Shown: positions 1-13,219, numbered from the stretch's first letter. The stretch is DNA of 58,370 nt from Nonomuraea cypriaca (GCF_015645445.1 NZ_JADOGI010000044.1:1-58370), one strand, 5' to 3'. Numbers and translations are program-made. The notes: generated by a model from the sequence alone, not told the origin.

Positions 1-1873
1 GGGCTCGCCATGTGGCGTAGCGGACGACGTGGGCCAGGGCTCGTACCGCTTCCTCGGGTGCCGCGTACGACGGGATCGAGCCGCGCGCGGGCGTCGCCGG
101 GGCGTCCGCCGCGACCTGGAGCGACGGATGCATGCCCAGATGCCCGCAGAACGTCGTCAGCACCGGCTTGGCGATGTCCTTCGAGACGCGCAGCAACTCG
201 GCCGCCACCTCGTCGGCGTTCCCAGGGATGGGCGGCATGTAGATCACGACCGCGGCGTCCACGTCGGGGGAGGCGAGTTCGCCGGCGAGGGCCGTACCGA
301 ACTCGGGGGCTTCTGCGGCGGGACCGAGGTTGACCGGCGGGCGAGGCTCGAGACCGGCGGAGATGCAGGCGTCGGCGGCCAGCAGGCCGAGGGCGTCGGA
401 GTTGGTCACGAGGGCCACCCTCGGCCCCGAGGGCAGCGGCTGGTACGCCAGCAGCTGCCCCACGTCGAACAGCTGGATGAGGTCGTCGACCCTGATCAGG
501 CCGGCCTGCTCGAACAGCGAGCTGATCGCCGAGTCCGGCAGCCTCAGCTCCTCCGCCGAGTGCCCGGTGGGAGTGCCGCCGCTCTTGACCACCACGATCG
601 GCTTGCGCCGGGCGATGCGCCTGGCCAGCCGGGTGAACTTGCGCGGATTGCCCAGAGACTCCAGGTAGAGCAGGATCACTTCGGTCGAGTCGTCCTCGTC
701 CCAGTACTGGAGCAGGTCGTTGCCCGAGACGTCGGCTCGGTTGCCCGCGGAGACGAACGACGAGATGCCCATCCCGCGCTGCGCCACCCGCTGCAGCAGG
801 GCGGTGCCGAGCGCGCCCGACTGGCTGAAGAACCCGACCCGGCCCCGCCCCGGAACGGTGGCGGCCAGGGTGGCGTTGAGCCGGACGGCGGGGTCGGTGT
901 TGGCGATGCCCAGGCAGTTGGGGCCGACCACGCGCAGGCCGTAGGAGCGGGCGAGGCGTGCCAGTTCGTCCTGCCTGGCCCGCCCCCGCGCCCCCGACTC
1001 GCCGAACCCCGACGAGACCACGACCAGCCCGTGCACGCCCTTCTCCGCGCATTCCTTGACGACGTCGACCACGCTCTCGGCGGGCACCGCCACCACGGCC
1101 AGGTCCACCTCGTCGTCGATGGCGCCCACGCTCGGGTAGGCCCGCACGCCCGCCACCGCCCGAGCCTCCCGGTGCACGGGGTAGACGGGCCCGGTGAAGT
1201 CGGCGGCGAGCAGGTTGCGCAGGACGGTCTGACCGACCCCGCCGGGCGCACGGGAGACGCCGATGACCGCGACCGAGCCCGGGGTGAGGAGCCGGGCGAT
1301 GGACCTGGACTCGGCCCGGTGCTCGCGCGCCACCGTCACCTCGGCGGAGGTCTCGGTCGGCGTGAGGTCGAGCGTCATGCGTACGACGCCGTCGGCGAAC
1401 TGGCTCTGGGCCGTGTAGCCGGCCTGGCGCAGCACGCCCATCATGCGCATGTTGGCGGGCAGGACGTCGGCGACGAAGTGTTCGATGCCGCGTTCGCGGG
1501 CGGTGGCGGCCAGGTGCTCCAGCAGCACGGAGGCCACTCCCCTGCCCTGGTGCGCGTCCTCCACGAGGAAGGCGACCTCGGCCTCACCGGGACCGGTGCG
1601 GTCGTAGCGGATGACGGCCACCATCTCGGTGCCGATGGTGGCGATCAGTGCGACCCGGTTGACGTAGTCGACGTTGGTGAAGCGCTCCACCTCTTTGTCG
1701 GACAGCCGGGGCCGGGGGCCGAAGAACCGGAAATAGATCGACTCGTCGGACAACCGGGAGTAGAAGGAGCGAAGGCGGTCGGCGTCGGCGGGCCTGATCG
1801 GGCGGACGTGCGCCGTCCCGCCGTCGGCCAGGACGACATCGGCCTCCCAGTGGGCCGGATAGTGTGCCTCCAC
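1..1873 (-). CDS. GNAT / NDP-forming acyl-CoA synthetase fusion (Pat-like protein acetyltransferase), 3' end outside window
   Basis: About 624 residues are visible and the frame runs off the left edge, so the C-terminus is missing. The first ~160 residues form a GNAT acetyltransferase domain. From about residue 185 a CoA-binding, succinyl-CoA-synthetase-like (NDP-forming acyl-CoA synthetase) region follows, with the usual SVAVIGVS start and VGPNCLGIAN and SQSGALG segments. Proteins of this make-up in actinobacteria acetylate lysines of metabolic enzymes such as acetyl-CoA synthetase. The GNAT domain is N-terminal here, the reverse of the order in Salmonella Pat. Start: GTG at 1873 lies 7 nt after a -10 hexamer TACGCT, so the mRNA is probably leaderless; the in-frame GTG at 1879 sits too close to that box. 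Divergent from the PfkB gene. Confidence 0.85.
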   Translation of the reverse strand, partial: MEAHYPAHWEADVVLADGGTAHVRPIRPADADRLRSFYSRLSDESIYFRFFGPRPRLSDKEVERFTNVDYVNRVALIATIGTEMVAVIRYDRTGPGEAEVAFLVEDAHQGRGVASVLLEHLAATARERGIEHFVADVLPANMRMMGVLRQAGYTAQSQFADGVVRMTLDLTPTETSAEVTVAREHRAESRSIARLLTPGSVAVIGVSRAPGGVGQTVLRNLLAADFTGPVYPVHREARAVAGVRAYPSVGAIDDEVDLAVVAVPAESVVDVVKECAEKGVHGLVVVSSGFGESGARGRARQDELARLARSYGLRVVGPNCLGIANTDPAVRLNATLAATVPGRGRVGFFSQSGALGTALLQRVAQRGMGISSFVSAGNRADVSGNDLLQYWDEDDSTEVILLYLESLGNPRKFTRLARRIARRKPIVVVKSGGTPTGHSAEELRLPDSAISSLFEQAGLIRVDDLIQLFDVGQLLAYQPLPSGPRVALVTNSDALGLLAADACISAGLEPRPPVNLGPAAEAPEFGTALAGELASPDVDAAVVIYMPPIPGNADEVAAELLRVSKDIAKPVLTTFCGHLGMHPSLQVAADAPATPARGSIPSYAAPEEAVRALAHVVRYATWRA

Positions 1874-1991
1874 AGTCACGAGCGTAAACCTGCATCCCAC
1901 ATGGCAAGACCGGGGGCTCCAGTTGGGCAACGCTTGTGCATCGACTGCGACCTGGTGTCCTGGGTCCGCCCCACGGGCAGCCCGGAAGCTG

Positions 1992-1997
1992 TTAGTT
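1992..1997 (+). promoter_or_regulatory. candidate -10 box for the PfkB gene
   Basis: A TAGTTT hexamer lies about 45 nt before the PfkB start in the gap between two divergent genes. It fits the actinobacterial TANNNT -10 pattern and would give a leader of roughly 38 nt carrying the AAGGTGG ribosome binding site. No -35 element is evident. Assigned by eye only. Confidence 0.3.
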
Positions 1998-2042
1998 TTG
2001 CCGTGGCCAGGCTCGTTCTGAAGGCAGCAAGGTGGTGGCATC

Positions 2043-2936
2043 ATGACGCGGGTCGTCGTGGTGGGCGATCTCATGACCGACGCGGTCGCGCGCGCCCGTT
2101 ATGCGCTCGCCAGGGCGAGCGACACCCCGGCGATCGTGACCATGCATGGCGGCGGCTCGGGGGCCAACATCGCCTCGTGGCTGGCCGTCGAGGGTGCCGA
2201 GGTGGCCTACATCGGCCGCAGGGGCGCCGACATCACCGGGCGAAACCGCGACATGGAGCTGATGGGCTACGGCGTCGACGCCCGGCTCGTCATGGACCCG
2301 GAGCGGCCCACCGGCACCTGCGTGGTGCTCGTCACCCACAAGGGCGAGCGGACCATGCTGTCCGACCCGGGTGCCAACGCCGCCCTGTCCCCCGAGGACC
2401 TGCCGCGCGACCTGTTCGGGTCGGGCACGCACCTGCACCTGTCGGGCTACACGCTGATCAACGAGGGTTCGCGCGACGCCGGGCTCGCGGCGCTCGACCT
2501 GGCCCGCCGCGCCGGGATGTCGATCTCGGTCGACTGCGCCTCGTCGGCTCCGCTGGAGCGCACCGGGGCGGAGCCGTTCCTGGAGTGGACCAACGGGGTC
2601 AAGCTGCTGTTCGCCAACACCGACCAGGCCAAGGTGCTGACCGGCCGCGACGACCCGGAGGCCGCCGCCAAGGTGCTGACGGCGTGGTTCCCGCAGGTCG
2701 TGATCAAGATGAACGCCGAGGGCGCGTTGTGGTTCAGCAACGGCCGCCCCGACCCCGTACATGTGGCGGCCGACCCGGTCGACAAGATCGTGGACGGGAC
2801 GGGGGCGGGCGACGCGTTCTCCGCCGGGTTCCTGCCGCCGTGGCTGGAGGGCAAGCCGCCGGCGGAGGCGCTGGCCTCGGGCTGCCGGCTGGCGGCCAAG
2901 GCGATCATGCACCTGGGCGCCCGCCCGCCGTTCTGA
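2043..2936 (+). CDS. PfkB-family carbohydrate kinase
   Basis: 297 residues, normal length for a ribokinase/PfkB sugar kinase, a cytoplasmic enzyme that phosphorylates a sugar or nucleoside with ATP. The N-terminal Gly-rich segment GGGSGANIA (residues ~36-44) and the C-terminal signature GTGAGDAFSAG (252-262), with catalytic base Asp257 and the anion hole before it, are both present. Start ATG 2043 is preceded by AAGGTGG at suitable spacing. It stands alone, divergent from the acetyltransferase and convergent with recQ, so the context does not reveal the substrate. A ribokinase-like or adenosine-kinase-like activity is possible; the sequence alone does not decide. Confidence 0.85.
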   Translation: MTRVVVVGDLMTDAVARARYALARASDTPAIVTMHGGGSGANIASWLAVEGAEVAYIGRRGADITGRNRDMELMGYGVDARLVMDPERPTGTCVVLVTHKGERTMLSDPGANAALSPEDLPRDLFGSGTHLHLSGYTLINEGSRDAGLAALDLARRAGMSISVDCASSAPLERTGAEPFLEWTNGVKLLFANTDQAKVLTGRDDPEAAAKVLTAWFPQVVIKMNAEGALWFSNGRPDPVHVAADPVDKIVDGTGAGDAFSAGFLPPWLEGKPPAEALASGCRLAAKAIMHLGARPPF

Positions 2937-2980
2937 TCTCCGCATCCCCCAGGCCAACGACCGGCCTGCTCCCTTTTCGA

Positions 2981-3039
2981 CGATCCTTCCCGGGCGCGTA
3001 CGCTCAGAAAAACGATCCCTCGCGGGCGCGTACGCTCAG
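2981..3039. repeat. 27-bp direct repeat between pfkB-type gene and recQ
   Basis: Bases 2981-3007 and 3013-3039 are the same 27-bp unit with two mismatches, separated by AAAAA (period 32). Both copies end in CGGGCGCGTACGCTCAG. The second copy contains the recQ stop codon (3036-3038), so the duplication reaches the 3' end of that gene. No terminator-like stem is evident in this 99-bp convergent gap. Confidence 0.85.
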
Positions 3040-5174
3040 GAGGTGGTGGCGAGGGCCAGCGGGAGGACCGCCGGAGCGCCCGCGTGGCGCACCAGCGCCG
3101 CCCCCAGCGTCATCGTCCACCCCGTGTCGACCCGGTCGTCCACCAGCAGGACGGGCCCGCCGCACTGAGCGATCGAGGCGCTCAGCTCCTTGGGCATGGC
3201 CAGTGTGTTCCTGATCGCCTGCACCCGCTTGGCGCTGTTGAACTGCTGTCCTGGCGTCCCCGCCCGGTAGCCCAGCTCCCCCAGGTAGGTCAGCCGCCCC
3301 ACCTGCGCCAGCCGCTCCGCGAACGCGCGCACCAGCAGGGGCCGCGTCGCGGAAGGAACGTTGACCACGGCGACCGGGCGCTCGCGCCAGTCCCAGGCGG
3401 ACAGGACCTGGACCACGGCCTTGAACATGTCGTCGGCCATCGGCCCGTCCGCGCCGTTGAGCAGGTCCCGCAGCCGGTTGCCCCACCCGATGTCGGTCAG
3501 CCGGCCCAGCGCCCTGCCCGGCTCCGCGCCCAGATCGGCCTTGATCCGCCCGGACAGGTCGGGCAGGCCCGTCGGCCACTGCTTGCGGGCCTCGATCTCG
3601 ACTCCTGGCCGGCTCAACCGTTCGCGGGCGCTCTCGACGGCCCGCGCGCTGATCTCGGGTGAGCGGTGCCGGCCGGTGCAGTTGTCGCAGCGGCCGCACG
3701 GCGTGGCGCTGTCGTCGTCGAGGTGCCCGCGCAGGTACTGCTCACGGCACTCGGTCGTCGTCAGGTAGTCGAGCATGGCCTGCTGCTCGGCCCGGCGCTC
3801 GGCGGCGATGCGGGTGTAACGCTCGGTGTCGTACGCCCACGACTCGCCGGTCGCCTCCCAGCCGCCCTTGACGCGGCGTACGGCGCCGTCCACGTCGAGG
3901 ACCTTCAGCATCATCTCCAGGCGGCTGCGGCTGAGGTCGACGGCCGTCTCCAGCGCGGGAGTGGACATGACGCCGCGCTCTTCGAGGGTGCGGAGCGTGG
4001 TGCGTACGACGGGCTCCGGCGGGAACGCCAGCGAGGCGAAATAGGCCCAGATATCGCGATCCTCGGTGCCCGGAAGCAGGATCACCTCGGCCCGCTCCAC
4101 CCCGCGCCCGGCCCGGCCGACCTGCTGGTAGTAGGCCACGGGCGACTGCGGCGCCCCGACGTGCACGACGAAGCCGAGATCGGGCTTGTCGAACCCCATC
4201 CCGAGCGCGCTCGTCGCCACCAGCGCCTTGATCTTGTTGTTGAGCAGCGCGTCCTCGGCCGCCAGCCGCTCCGCCGGATCGGTCTGCCCGGAGTAGGCGG
4301 CCACCTCCAGCCCCTGCTCGCGCAGGTGGCCGGCGATCTCGTGGGCGGCGGCCACGGTGAGGGTGTAGACGATGCCGGAGCCGGGCAGCTCGTGCAACGT
4401 CTGGGCCAGCCAGGCCAGCCGCTGCTCGGCGGTGGGCAGCCGGACGACGCTGAGGTGGAGGCTCTCCCGCTCCAGCGGCCCCCGCAGGACGAGCGTGTCC
4501 GCGCCACCGGACTCGGCCGGCCCCGTACCGTCAGGGAGCAGCTCGGCGGGCAGGCGCAGCTGCTCGGCCACGTCACGGGTGACGCGCGCGTTGGCGGTGG
4601 CGGTGGTGGCCAGCACCGGGATGCCGGGCGGCAGCTGTGCGAACAGCGTCGCCAGCCTGCGGTAGTCGGGCCTGAAGTCGTGGCCCCAGTCGGAGATGCA
4701 GTGCGCCTCGTCCACCACCACGAGCCCGGCGCTCTCGGCCAGCTCGGGCAGGACGTTGTCGCGGAAGTCGGGGTTGTTCAGCCGCTCGGGGCTGACCAGC
4801 AGCACGTCCACCATGCCTTCGGCGACCTGGGCGTAGATATCGTCCCACGCCTCGGGATTGGCGGAGTTGATGGTGACGGCCGTGATCCCGGCGCGCTCGG
4901 CGGCGGCGATCTGGTTGCGCATGAGGGCCAGCAGCGGCGAGACGATGACCGTGGGCCCCTCCCCCAGCTCACGCAGCAGGGCGGTGGCCACGAAGTAGAC
5001 GGCGGACTTGCCCCAGCCGGTGCGCTGCACGACGAGCACCCTGCGCCGGTCCACGACGAGTGCCTCTATCGCGGCCCACTGGTCGTCACGGAGCCTGGCG
5101 TGGTCGCCCGCCAGCGCCCGCAGGCGCTCCTCGGCCTCTTCCCTCAGCATCGCGGCATCCGGCGCTTCAATCAT
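3036..5174 (-). CDS. recQ: RecQ-family ATP-dependent DNA helicase with C-terminal phosphoribosyltransferase-like region
   Basis: 712 residues. The superfamily-2 helicase core occupies residues ~25-370: Walker A TGWGKS (52-57), DEAH box (155-158), the RecQ aromatic loop region [13 protein letters not shown] (159-171) and motif [10 protein letters not shown] (351-358). The RecQ zinc-binding cysteines are C476, C493, C496 and C499, followed by a winged-helix region. The last ~115 residues do not look like an HRDC domain; they carry [12 protein letters not shown] (676-687), which resembles a phosphoribosyltransferase PRPP loop. Expected role: 3'-5' unwinding in recombination and repair. Start ATG 5174 has AAAGAG upstream. 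Divergent from parC. Confidence 0.88.
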   Translation of the reverse strand: MIEAPDAAMLREEAEERLRALAGDHARLRDDQWAAIEALVVDRRRVLVVQRTGWGKSAVYFVATALLRELGEGPTVIVSPLLALMRNQIAAAERAGITAVTINSANPEAWDDIYAQVAEGMVDVLLVSPERLNNPDFRDNVLPELAESAGLVVVDEAHCISDWGHDFRPDYRRLATLFAQLPPGIPVLATTATANARVTRDVAEQLRLPAELLPDGTGPAESGGADTLVLRGPLERESLHLSVVRLPTAEQRLAWLAQTLHELPGSGIVYTLTVAAAHEIAGHLREQGLEVAAYSGQTDPAERLAAEDALLNNKIKALVATSALGMGFDKPDLGFVVHVGAPQSPVAYYQQVGRAGRGVERAEVILLPGTEDRDIWAYFASLAFPPEPVVRTTLRTLEERGVMSTPALETAVDLSRSRLEMMLKVLDVDGAVRRVKGGWEATGESWAYDTERYTRIAAERRAEQQAMLDYLTTTECREQYLRGHLDDDSATPCGRCDNCTGRHRSPEISARAVESARERLSRPGVEIEARKQWPTGLPDLSGRIKADLGAEPGRALGRLTDIGWGNRLRDLLNGADGPMADDMFKAVVQVLSAWDWRERPVAVVNVPSATRPLLVRAFAERLAQVGRLTYLGELGYRAGTPGQQFNSAKRVQAIRNTLAMPKELSASIAQCGGPVLLVDDRVDTGWTMTLGAALVRHAGAPAVLPLALATTS

Positions 5175-5297
5175 GTCTCTTTGTTACCAGCTTCCCCCGA
5201 CACTGTGCGCGGCTCCGCGGCATAGGTCCTGCGAATACCCGGCCGTACGGGGCCCGCAGACGGAACGGAGTTCGGCGTCGAGTCGCGGGCACCCGAA

Positions 5298-5303
5298 TAC
5301 CTT
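5298..5303 (+). promoter_or_regulatory. -10 box of a leaderless parC promoter
   Basis: TACCTT ends 7 nt before ATG 5311, the spacing that places the transcription start on the first base of the codon. No Shine-Dalgarno sequence precedes the start, which agrees with a leaderless mRNA. Confidence 0.5.
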
Positions 5304-5310
5304 CGGCACA

Positions 5311-7818
<2,508 letters not shown>

Positions 7819-7829
7819 CCACCACTCAC

Positions 7830-7856
7830 ACGCCCGGCCGGAAGCCGGCCGGGCGT
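7830..7856 (+). terminator. perfect 12-bp hairpin after parC
   Basis: ACGCCCGGCCGG and CCGGCCGGGCGT form a perfect 12-bp stem around an AAG loop, 11 bases after the parC stop. There is no long U tract, only TT, as is usual for high-GC actinobacterial terminators. Confidence 0.75.
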
Positions 7857-7870
7857 TGAGCGGTCTGGCC

Positions 7871-8000
7871 TGGACCGGCCGGGTCTTGGACGAACTGGCG
7901 TGGTGCTGGACCGGCCGGGCGTTGGACGGACTGGCCTGGCCTGAACCGGCCGGGGGTTGGACGGCCTGGCCTGGACCGGCTGGGGCCTGGGACTGCCGGG
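7871..8000. repeat. degenerate ~35-bp tandem repeat downstream of parC
   Basis: About four imperfect copies of a unit beginning TGGACCGGCCGGG. The ACCGGC core recurs at 7874, 7910, 7945 and 7976 (periods 36, 35 and 31). The unit resembles the right arm of the parC terminator plus following bases, so the array may have grown from it. No convincing coding potential on either strand; the reverse strand reads as a proline-rich artefact. Confidence 0.7.
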
Positions 8001-8003
8001 CGT

Positions 8004-8080
8004 TCGACCACCCTGGACGACCTCAAGGCGCTCATCGACCGCTTCGTCGACGCCTACAACCACCACCGCCCGCGGATCGG
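8004..8080 (+). pseudogene. remnant of an IS481/IS3-type transposase (integrase C-terminus)
   Basis: Reading from 8004 the translation is RSTTLDDLKALIDRFVDAYN, followed by HHRP. This is the end of a DDE integrase core as found in IS481/IS3 transposases, where a Leu/Asp-rich helix precedes YNxxRPH. The similarity fades after about 25 residues, there is no start codon, and neither catalytic residues nor terminal inverted repeats are visible. It is a short relic lying directly after the GC-rich repeat array. Interpretation rests on motif recognition only. Confidence 0.55.
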
Positions 8081-8307
8081 CTGGGCCTGGGACCGGCGAG
8101 GCCTGGACGTGTGTGATCCCCGGCGGAACCCGCACATGTGGTGGGCCGGCCCCGCGCTCGTCGGGACCAGCCCTCACTTGTCAGTTATGCCCGCGGCACC
8201 ATTCATGCCCGTCGGGCCGTTATGCCGACGTTCTGCCGATTTATACCCCTCGCGCCCAGGACGGTCCCCTCGATCCTGGGCGCGAGAGCTCGCCCGGCGG
8301 CGCCGGA
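8081..8307. other. non-coding gap, nothing recognised
   Basis: Between the transposase relic and the stop of the VOC gene no gene-like frame with a credible start and no clear hairpin was seen. Confidence 0.4.
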
Positions 8308-8682
8308 TCAGGCGCGGCAAAGACAGAACGGGTGACCGGCCGGATCCAGGAACACCCGGAAACTGTCATCCTCGCTGGGCTGGTGTCGATGCTTGGTGGC
8401 CCCGATCTCGAGCGTCCGCTTCTCCGCCTCCTCCAGGTCCTCGACCTGGAGATCCAGGTGGAACTGCTGCGGCCGCTCGGGCTCCGGCCAGGTCGGTGGC
8501 CGGAAGTCGGTCGCGAGCTGGAACGCCAGCCGCCTGGGCGGCCCGCCATCGGTCACCACCACCCAGTCGTCCTCGACCGACGTGACGGGCCATCCGAGCA
8601 ACCGCGAGTAGAACTCCGCCAGCCCCTTCGGGTCCGGGCAGTCCAGCACGACGCTCCGGAACTCCGCGATGCCACCCATCAT
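8308..8682 (-). CDS. VOC-family (glyoxalase/bleomycin-resistance fold) protein
   Basis: 124 residues, a single VOC module with two beta-alpha-beta-beta-beta units. It opens with EFRSVVLDCPDPKGLAEFYS, typical of the actinobacterial glyoxalase-like group, and closes with DPAGHPFCLC, where the family carries its last metal-ligand region. Such proteins act as small metalloenzymes or bind small molecules; the substrate cannot be inferred. Start ATG 8682 follows AGAGGTGA with short spacing, and the next codon (ATG 8679) is an equally good start. Divergent from the thioredoxin-like gene, 51 bp apart. Confidence 0.85.
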   Translation of the reverse strand: MMGGIAEFRSVVLDCPDPKGLAEFYSRLLGWPVTSVEDDWVVVTDGGPPRRLAFQLATDFRPPTWPEPERPQQFHLDLQVEDLEEAEKRTLEIGATKHRHQPSEDDSFRVFLDPAGHPFCLCRA

Positions 8683-8733
8683 TCACCTCTGACTCTCGTT
8701 TCGCCTGCCTGCTCGCGGACAAGAATGAATGCC

Positions 8734-9297
8734 ATGGCTGCCAACTCGTTCATGGTCCCGCTCGGCACTCCCGCGCCCGCCTTCGACCTCACCGCGATCA
8801 ACGGCGGCAGCGTCTCGCTCGGCGACCTCAAGGGCTCACCCGCCACCCTCGTGGTCTTCCTGTCCAACCACTGCCCGTACGTACGGCACATCGAGCGCGG
8901 CCTCGGGACCCTGGCCGCCGATTACGGCGCCAGGCTGTCGATCGTGGCCATCTGCAGCAACGACAGCGTGAACTACCCCGATGATGATCCCACACACCTC
9001 GCGGAACAGGCCGCCAGGGCCGGGTTCACGTTTCCGTACCTGCTGGACGAAACCCAGGACGTCGCCAAGGCGTACCGGGCGGCCTGCACACCGGACTTCT
9101 TCCTGTACGACGCGCAGCTCCGGCTCGCCTACCGCGGAGAGTTCGACGGCGCCAGGCCGGGCAACTCCGTGCCGGTCACCGGCTCGTCCCTGCGCGCGGC
9201 CATCGACGCCATACTGGAGGGCGACCCGGCACCCGAGGAACAGCACCCATCACTCGGCTGCGGCATCAAATGGAAGCCAGGCAACGAACCCACCTGA
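8734..9297 (+). CDS. thioredoxin-like (redoxin/AhpC-TSA fold) protein
   Basis: 187 residues from ATG 8734; an in-frame ATG at 8725 would add three. The pattern GTPAPAFDL, then VVFLSNHCPYVRHIE, then IAICSND and the late TPDFFLYD segment is that of the single-cysteine NHCPYV group of thioredoxin-like proteins. The Cys in NHCPYV takes the position of the peroxidatic or redox cysteine and there is no CxxC. No signal peptide, so cytoplasmic. Probable thiol-redox or peroxide-related role, not proven for this subgroup. Neither start has a strong ribosome binding site. Confidence 0.8.
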   Translation: MAANSFMVPLGTPAPAFDLTAINGGSVSLGDLKGSPATLVVFLSNHCPYVRHIERGLGTLAADYGARLSIVAICSNDSVNYPDDDPTHLAEQAARAGFTFPYLLDETQDVAKAYRAACTPDFFLYDAQLRLAYRGEFDGARPGNSVPVTGSSLRAAIDAILEGDPAPEEQHPSLGCGIKWKPGNEPT

Positions 9298-9344
9298 CCC
9301 ACCCCACAGGCCGGACATGCGGGGGCGCATCACTTCCCTCCGCC

Positions 9345-9366
9345 CTTCGCAGAACCCCCTGCGAAG
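9345..9366. terminator. small hairpin between convergent genes
   Basis: CTTCGCAG and CTGCGAAG form an 8-bp stem with an AACCCC loop, 47 bp after the thioredoxin-like stop and 31 bp before the stop of the convergent small gene. Plausible shared terminator, weak. Confidence 0.4.
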
Positions 9367-9397
9367 CCCTCACCGCGCCCGGGACGGGTGACGGTGA

Positions 9398-9712
9398 TCA
9401 GGCGGAGGTGGTGGCGGCGGACGGCAGGGCGAGCAGCAACTCGTGCGGCTCACCGCCCTGCCAGTGCCGGATCAGCCGGGTACCGCCCTCCCCCGGGTCG
9501 AAGCCCTCGCATCCCAGCGGCCCGAAGCACCCCGCGTCATCCAGCCGGAGAATGAGCGGATCATCCTCGGGGAGGCTGGCCGCGTAGGCGGCGGTGTCGA
9601 GGAGGGCCAGGGCGCACTTGGCGTTGCGGCCGTCGTCATTGGACTCCACCCGGTCGAGGCGGCGCCGGGCTTGGGCGCGGAGATACGCGGCGAGCGATTC
9701 GGACCTGGTCAC
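9398..9712 (-). CDS. small protein of unknown function
   Basis: 104 residues, soluble, no membrane segment or signal peptide. The first part is helical and Arg-rich (AYLRAQARRRLDRVES). The middle carries PLILRLDDAGCFGPLGCEG with two cysteines six residues apart. Start GTG 9712 is preceded by AGAAGG at good spacing, which supports a real gene. Acidic and basic residues are balanced and codon use matches neighbours. No family recognised. Confidence 0.6.
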   Translation of the reverse strand: MTRSESLAAYLRAQARRRLDRVESNDDGRNAKCALALLDTAAYAASLPEDDPLILRLDDAGCFGPLGCEGFDPGEGGTRLIRHWQGGEPHELLLALPSAATTSA

Positions 9713-9851
9713 GACTAACCTTCTTCGATCACGTACGTACGGTTACGACATCATCACGCAAGGTGAGTCATCTCCGTGGGACGTTTACCAAGTCCTGCCA
9801 TTCGCCACCCCGAAGGCGACCAGCTTCAGGCTGTACAGGATCATTTGTGGC

Positions 9852-10346
9852 ATGAGTGCGTTCGACGACCTATATGCCGCCAACGTGAAATTCGCCAAGA
9901 GATTCGGACACTCGGGTCTCACTGGCCGGGCAGTTCGCGGACTGGCCGTCGTGACCTGCATGGATTCCCGCATCGACCCGCTGGGGATGCTCGGTCTGAA
10001 GGCGGGCGACGCCAAGATCCTCCGCAACGCGGGCGCCCGGGTGACGGACGACGTACTGCGTACGCTGGTGCTGGCCGTCTACCTGCTGGGCGTCGAGCGG
10101 ATCCTCGTGGTGCCCCACACCGACTGCGGCATGGCCAAGGCGACGGACTCCGACGTACACGCGCTCACGCTGGAACGCGGGGTGGACACCCGCAGCCTGG
10201 AGTTCCACACGGTGCCCGACCAGAACGAGGCGCTCCGTCACGACCTCATCCGCATCCGCTCCACACCATTCCTCCCGGAGGGAATCCCGATATCCGGCGC
10301 CATCTACGACGTCCACACCGGCCGCCTGACCCCCTCCCCGCACTGA
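9852..10346 (+). CDS. beta-class carbonic anhydrase
   Basis: 164 residues, resembling the short mycobacterial beta-carbonic anhydrases of the Rv1284 type. Zinc ligands and the Asp-Arg pair are visible: C36, D38 and R40 in CMDSR, then H89 and C92 in HTDCGM. It interconverts CO2 and bicarbonate in the cytoplasm. Start ATG 9852 follows no strong ribosome binding site; further upstream the frame does not resemble the family, so this start is preferred. The end VHTGRLTPSP matches the usual C-terminus. It stands alone. Confidence 0.88.
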   Translation: MSAFDDLYAANVKFAKRFGHSGLTGRAVRGLAVVTCMDSRIDPLGMLGLKAGDAKILRNAGARVTDDVLRTLVLAVYLLGVERILVVPHTDCGMAKATDSDVHALTLERGVDTRSLEFHTVPDQNEALRHDLIRIRSTPFLPEGIPISGAIYDVHTGRLTPSPH

Positions 10347-10409
10347 GCCCACCTCACCACCCAGACGGCCATGCCCGGCCCGTTGCGGAGGCGCGCCGGG
10401 GAGGCTGGT

Positions 10410-10569
10410 GAGCGTCACCCTGGAGGGCCGGTCACCAACGACGGCGGGTGGAGCCTGTTCGGCTCCGCCGTAAAAGAACAAAGCAGTCACTGAACGGTGG
10501 CAGCACGAGCCGGCCGAACCCGCAGCCACCAGACGAGCGCATGGCTGGAGCGTCACCCTGGAGGGCCGG
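10410..10569. repeat. 22-bp direct repeat with related flanks between carbonic anhydrase and parE
   Basis: Bases 10410-10431 recur exactly at 10548-10569 (138 bp apart). A following block, GGCTCCGCCGTAAAAGAACA near 10460, recurs as GGCTCCGCCGTACAGAACA after the second copy. It appears to be an old duplication of a hairpin-like unit. The gap 10347-10650 otherwise holds no gene that I can support. Confidence 0.7.
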
Positions 10570-10650
10570 CTCCGCCGTACAGAACAAGACAGCCACGAGC
10601 GTGGCAGAACGGCTGACCGGTGTCGGGCGGGTTCGGTCTGATGTGCCCCG

Positions 10651-12705
<2,055 letters not shown>

Positions 12706-12950
12706 TCCAGCTCCCCTGGTTAGGCATCGAACAGGTGTGCGTAGCCTACCGTCCTTCCCGTAGGCGCGCGTACAAGCTTGCCATGGCCGCACGTTTGCCG
12801 TTACCAACCGGCTGATCATCATTACTTTGGGGCACATTCCGCTCTGGGCGTAGAGAGGGGGCGGTTGGGAACGTCCACGTCCGGTTAGATGTTGTCCAAG
12901 TGACTGACGCCAGATCCTCGCTTCGGCGGGGGTGACCCGAAAGGCGATAC

Positions 12951-13181
12951 GTGACTGGAGCTCTCGCCCCCGTTAAGCCGCTGACGGCCCTCGACCGCTG
13001 CGACCGCTGCGGTGCCCAGGCCTACATTCGCGCGACCCTGCCTGTGGGTGGGGAGCTGCTGTTCTGCGCCCATCATGGGCGTCAGCACGTCGCAGCACTG
13101 CGTGAAAAGGGCGCCGACATCCTGGACGAGTCGGCTCGACTCAGCGAAACCAATTCGATTACCCCCAACGACGAGCGTTGA
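12951..13181 (+). CDS. DUF7455 zinc-ribbon-like small protein
   Basis: 76 residues. Two metal-binding pairs are visible: CDRCGAQAY near the N-terminus and CAHHGRQH in the middle, a CxxC...CxxH arrangement. This small conserved actinobacterial protein lies next to parE and the principal sigma factor in Streptomyces as well, so the linkage here is conserved. Function unknown; a structural zinc and a nucleic-acid or protein-binding role are only inference. Start GTG 12951 has GAAAGG upstream at good spacing. A terminator hairpin follows at 13220. Confidence 0.85.
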   Translation: MTGALAPVKPLTALDRCDRCGAQAYIRATLPVGGELLFCAHHGRQHVAALREKGADILDESARLSETNSITPNDER

Positions 13182-13219
13182 CCTAGCGCTGGTCGTGCTG
13201 AGATAACCACATATTGTGG

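Noticed and set aside
29..3214. Very long open frame on the plus strand across the first three genes
   Set aside because: It is antisense to the acetyltransferase and covers pfkB and recQ in the wrong frame. The translation is Arg/Gly/His-rich with no family likeness, a normal artefact of 70% GC DNA.
5008..5310. Upstream in-frame extension of parC
   Set aside because: The extra ~100 codons overlap recQ on the other strand, do not look like GyrA/ParC, and the TACCTT -10 box places the start at 5311.
7826..8177. Minus-strand Pro/Arg-rich frame across the repeat array
   Set aside because: Its proline periodicity is caused by the GC-rich repeat, and the frame has no start signal.
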